A DNA stretch of 16,360 nucleotides, taken from the NCBI GenBank assembly GCA_002292955.1, contig DBCH01000151.1, positions 1 through 16,360 on the forward strand. The letters run 5' to 3'. The notes below the pieces were generated by a model that had not been told where the DNA came from, did not search any database, and worked only from the letters and a program-made list of their open reading frames with translations. The translations under genes were made by a program, and so were the position numbers. Positions 14,401-16,360 of this stretch are shown piece after piece (the first letter of the stretch is position 1; every line of letters starts with the position of its first letter). Source of the stretch: Microbacteriaceae bacterium UBA963 (GTDB taxonomy: Bacteria; Actinomycetota; Actinomycetes; Actinomycetales; Microbacteriaceae).

Positions 14401-14852
14401 TCCACTCCCACGAGGTGGGCAAACTCACTAAAGATGCGATTGGCAAAAGAGTTGTAGGTCGTCATACTCGCCGAGAACAGTGCCGCAGCGGAATCATCGC
14501 CGTGGTCGCCCGGAATCATGTCGCGCCAGGCGAGGGCGTCTAAACCAAAGCGCACCCGCGCTGCCAGAGAGGTGGCGGCCCGACGCGTAAAGGTGAGGCC
14601 AAGGATCTCGTCGAGCCGCGCGTGGCCGTTTGCTACGAGCCAGAGCACCCGCATGGTCATGGTCTCGGTTTTGCCGCTCCCCGCACCGGCGGTCACCAGC
14701 GTGGTCGTGGACGGGTCGCTCGCCACAATGTCTCGCTGCTCCGCAGTGAGCTCGACGCGCGGCTTTGCCTCGGAGCGAACTCCGGCGCGACGATCGAGTT
14801 CCTGACTCCAGGCGAACGTGGCGTCGGCAATGTCTTGGGCCGAATAGGTCAT
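11388..14852 (-). CDS. adnB: AdnB-type UvrD-like helicase-nuclease, subunit of AdnAB
   Basis: AdnAB is the actinobacterial motor-nuclease that resects double-strand DNA breaks, made of two subunits that each carry a UvrD-like motor and a RecB-type nuclease. This 1154-residue protein has Walker A TAGAGSGKT (54-62, Lys61), TFTRRAA (88-94), Walker B DEYQD (301-305), motif III GDPNQAIYGWRGAS, motif V TIHGSKGLEWDF and motif VI RRLAYVALTRS. An Ala/Pro-rich linker precedes the nuclease domain, which begins near residue 957. Nuclease residues are H963 (LFHTW), D1046 (KLDAVY), D1070 and K1072 (VDWKTGK), and Q1089-x3-Y1093, so the active site looks complete. Assignment to AdnB rather than AdnA rests on gene order (second in the pair, as I recall for mycobacteria) and the intact motor. 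The ATG overlaps the stop of the upstream gene as ATGA. Confidence 0.92.
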   Translation of the reverse strand: MTYSAQDIADATFAWSQELDRRAGVRSEAKPRVELTAEQRDIVASDPSTTTLVTAGAGSGKTETMTMRVLWLVANGHARLDEILGLTFTRRAATSLAARVRFGLDALAWRDMIPGDHGDDSAAALFSASMTTYNSFANRIFSEFAHLVGVDGSAAVMTEATAWQLARRAVLDSSGTDLAGLDMTLNSVIEVTLSLARALTDNMIGPDQLRAFTAKFVGHVTDLPITTRGTSHRVAQDKYKKGLAVVAKLDLLCDVVVAYQNLKKARHLIEFGDQIAYAHQLVQIPVVREQIASAYQFVLLDEYQDTSSVQVALLSSVFAQRTVMAVGDPNQAIYGWRGASASNMLPHRFFEAFAGGQPGELCTLSRSWRNAQQILDVANLVARQLPRASSASEAQFELVAGKAHQGSVDVVFPSTITEEAADVASWFRRKFAEWPAGDKRPTAAMLTRKTADLMHFKLALDHAGIATHVLGLGGLLMEPVIVDIVSTLRVMHDTRADSQLIRLLAGARWQIAARDLRALKSTARWLSDRDHRLQRLSKEVRTQLKESVSASDGQSLIDALDFITTATDPTHRAFASLSATGFERLQHAGRVIARLRRYAGMNLRDLVRLVMAEMNLDVELAANDRLTAGEASVETFLDTVSAFMATDDNPTLGAFLSWIEDVERRERLSPVEESPEGDVVQLLTIHGSKGLEWDFVAVGRMIADDKRTVTTNIEKWTDVGALPEQLRADKADLGTLWDFENAVDQLDLEDSYEAYLASARTRYETGERRLAYVALTRSAQDLLLSGSWWASGKTQRSPSIYLAEIIEAGLATNPLPEEPTETENPWDPRAASVVWPLPPLGAREPRVRAAAALVRSASATQRSTPPSETSQLESDIELLIAERHARLTADARVPLPQRIPASAFKDYVAAGVAARSGTDTAPPSALTPASDSAASAAPPVAGPLGRPMPQQPYRATMLGTLFHTWVENRALRQDAPTLFDESDIDAVEFPGAHDFAADAIDASDASALAALQRTFEASPWGGRQPVDVETEIHLPLGPNVVVCKLDAVYRADGADASAERNADSRFEIVDWKTGKAPRDAADLAVRAYQLALYRAAYASYTGIAEENIDAVFYFVADNVVVRPERLLTYIELEELWLGLLSSEAPDEPISVPEA

Positions 14853-16360
14853 GCGCTCACCGCCGAGACCGTGTGAATGCGCTTGGCGTAGGTGCTGTCG
14901 AATTCTCCGCGCTCTTCGCGGGTAAAGATCACCGCGGTGAACGAGCTTGCCGCCATGCCTTCGGCCGCCTGCGCAACCCTCTGCTCGATGGCCTCCTGCG
15001 CTGCGCCGCCCCTCTCGATGGCGGGCTGCAACACTTCAAGAATCTCGCCCGCGCGCGTTTTTTTCACTGCCTTGTCGTCGACCATCAAGATTCCCGCGCC
15101 ACCGGACTCGGCGCCCGGCGCCACCTGGTCACCGAGCGGGCGCGGTTCGCTGCTCTCGGGGTCGACATCAACCGTCTCGCGTATCTCGTCGCGAACGAGA
15201 GCGAGCTGATAACACTCGAGTTGAACATTCTCGGCAACGTCGTCCTCTGTCATTTTCATCCTGCCGGTTTTGAGGTCGACGATGGTGACCGTTCCGTCGG
15301 GGTTGCGATGCACGCGGTCGATGCGTCCGACGAGACGCCCCACGCCCACATCGAAACTAAAGGAGCACTCCACACCGACAACGTCGACGTTTCTGGAGCG
15401 AAGGCCGCTGAGGTACGTGGCCAGATTCGACACCATCGTCTTTGCCCGCGTACGTTCGCGCTCGCCCAGCCACTCTGCCTCAAACGTGAGTTCGTGCCAG
15501 CGCTTGTCGACGGCCGCCCAGAGACTCTCGGCGGACAGGTCGGTGAGGAGCTCGTTACCCACGTCTTCGAAGACCTTGTGCACGAGCGTGCCCAGTCCGG
15601 TTGCCACGGTTTGGTCGCCACCCACCGTGGAGTCGATGAACCAGCCCAGTTGATTGCGTTCCCAGGCTTCGAGGCGCGAGGGCGAGACGTGGACTGAGAT
15701 GCCCTCGGCTCGATCGGCTTCGTCGACGATGTCCCGTTCTGTGGATGGCCCGGCAAGGCCGTACCACTCATCGGGATGAGCCCCCGCCACGCCGGCCTCC
15801 GCGAGCCGAGCGAGTGCGCGTGCCAGCACCTCTGCTCGATCCGCGTTGCTGGGTGCGGAGGACTCGGTTGACTGCGGAAACTGACGCACGAGTTCGCGGC
15901 GAGCAAAACCGGTGATCCCCGACAACGAAAGCGGATACTCTCCAGCATCTGCGTTGGGTTCGACGGCGCCCAGCTCTTCTGCATTCTCGGTCGCCGCTGC
16001 CTTTTTGGCATCTGATGTGCCCGTGGGTGAAGTCACGACCTCACGCTCTTTTACCAGCGCGAGAAACGGCGAGGCCATGACATCGGCGCTGTTCGTGGCA
16101 GAAACAATGAGCGTGCGGCGCGGCCGGGAACACGCCAGCACGAACATGCGAAGTTCATCGTGCAGAACGGCGAGACGTGCATCTGTTGTGGCCGGAGCAC
16201 CGCCGGCCCCGTGGTGAGAGCCCTGGGGCACCGAGTGACTGATGAGGTCGTCGAATCGACCGGCGTGAAGAAGCTGACCGCGCAGTCTCAGGTTGGGCCA
16301 CACCCCCTCCTGAACGGCAACGACAGCAACCACGTCGTATTCGGCGCCGATCACCGAGGG
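14849..16360 (-). CDS. adnA: AdnA-type UvrD-like helicase-nuclease, C-terminal 503 residues (gene continues beyond the right edge)
   Basis: Only the C-terminal part is in the window; the reading frame is open through 16360, and the true start lies to the right. Positions here count from the codon at 16354. The fragment opens in the second helicase domain (DVVAVVAVQEGVWPN). ELRMFVLACSRPRRTL at 67-82 corresponds to motif VI, with ACSR where canonical UvrD has ALTR; the arginine is kept. After a variable acidic linker comes a RecB-type PD-(D/E)XK nuclease with H259 (LVHKVFED), D346 (GRIDRV), D360 and K362 (VDLKTG) and Q378-x3-Y382, which looks catalytically complete. The motor's ATP-binding motifs are outside the window, so ATPase competence cannot be judged. 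Its TGA stop overlaps the adnB ATG, as expected for two subunits made together. Confidence 0.9.
   Translation of the reverse strand, partial: PSVIGAEYDVVAVVAVQEGVWPNLRLRGQLLHAGRFDDLISHSVPQGSHHGAGGAPATTDARLAVLHDELRMFVLACSRPRRTLIVSATNSADVMASPFLALVKEREVVTSPTGTSDAKKAAATENAEELGAVEPNADAGEYPLSLSGITGFARRELVRQFPQSTESSAPSNADRAEVLARALARLAEAGVAGAHPDEWYGLAGPSTERDIVDEADRAEGISVHVSPSRLEAWERNQLGWFIDSTVGGDQTVATGLGTLVHKVFEDVGNELLTDLSAESLWAAVDKRWHELTFEAEWLGERERTRAKTMVSNLATYLSGLRSRNVDVVGVECSFSFDVGVGRLVGRIDRVHRNPDGTVTIVDLKTGRMKMTEDDVAENVQLECYQLALVRDEIRETVDVDPESSEPRPLGDQVAPGAESGGAGILMVDDKAVKKTRAGEILEVLQPAIERGGAAQEAIEQRVAQAAEGMAASSFTAVIFTREERGEFDSTYAKRIHTVSAVSA

Noticed and set aside
12513..14543. Plus-strand open frame of 676 codons opposite adnB
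   Set aside because: adnB has all helicase motifs across the same interval, and the antisense translation is low-complexity (Arg, Gly, His, Val) without motifs. It is a codon-bias shadow.
14765..15697. Plus-strand open frame of 310 codons opposite adnA
   Set aside because: The PD-(D/E)XK nuclease motifs of adnA occupy the same DNA on the minus strand. No ribosome binding site or domain supports the plus-strand frame.
1..16360. Prophage, insertion sequence, CRISPR array or toxin-antitoxin pair
   Set aside because: I found no transposase, integrase, regularly spaced repeats or small paired genes. Every sizeable interval is filled by recognisable chromosomal genes.

Overview
The window reads as an actinobacterial chromosome segment, most likely from the family Microbacteriaceae. 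The evidence is high-GC coding with frequent GTG starts, an AdnAB-type helicase-nuclease in place of RecBCD, a UvrD2-type helicase, a UPF0182 membrane protein, a DUF2342 zincin-family protein, and a REP-like element of the kind I remember as abundant in Microbacteriaceae. From memory, the gene set and most of its order parallel the Mycobacterium tuberculosis stretch Rv3193c-Rv3202c (UPF0182, PDZ-Lon protease, DUF2342 protein, hypothetical protein, uvrD2, nudC, adnB, adnA). This looks like an old, vertically inherited housekeeping locus rather than an accessory island. I see no transposase, integrase, prophage or CRISPR array.

Layout from left to right. An initiator tRNA-Met lies on the minus strand and is cut by the left edge. 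A REP-like stem-loop follows, then a minus-strand run of zinc alcohol dehydrogenase, UPF0182 membrane protein and PDZ-Lon protease (transcribed from right to left). After a divergent promoter region come two plus-strand genes, a DUF2342 protein and a ThiF/cyclodehydratase-like protein. The second overlaps, tail to tail, the minus-strand pair nudC-uvrD2. A plus-strand aminoglycoside-phosphotransferase-like gene follows, and its 3' end overlaps the end of minus-strand adnB. adnB is coupled by an ATGA overlap to adnA, which runs off the right edge. Coding is nearly continuous, with no gene-free stretch over 130 bases.

How the genes may work together. Three products are DNA-repair motors: AdnA and AdnB for double-strand-break end resection, and UvrD2 for unwinding. 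The PDZ-Lon protease is related to Bacillus YlbL/DdcP, which removes a division inhibitor after DNA damage, so a damage-response theme is plausible but inferred. NudC acts on NAD(H) or NAD-capped RNA. The UPF0182, DUF2342 and ThiF-like proteins have no settled function.

The most notable feature is erosion of metal or catalytic residues in three neighbours. The phosphotransferase-like protein has lost both catalytic aspartates and looks like a pseudokinase. The DUF2342 protein has RETAY where a zincin would have HExxH. NudC keeps its Nudix box but has lost all zinc-ribbon cysteines. If conserved in relatives, these point to regulatory or structural roles around the AdnAB/UvrD2 locus. I did not find a clearly new multi-gene system.
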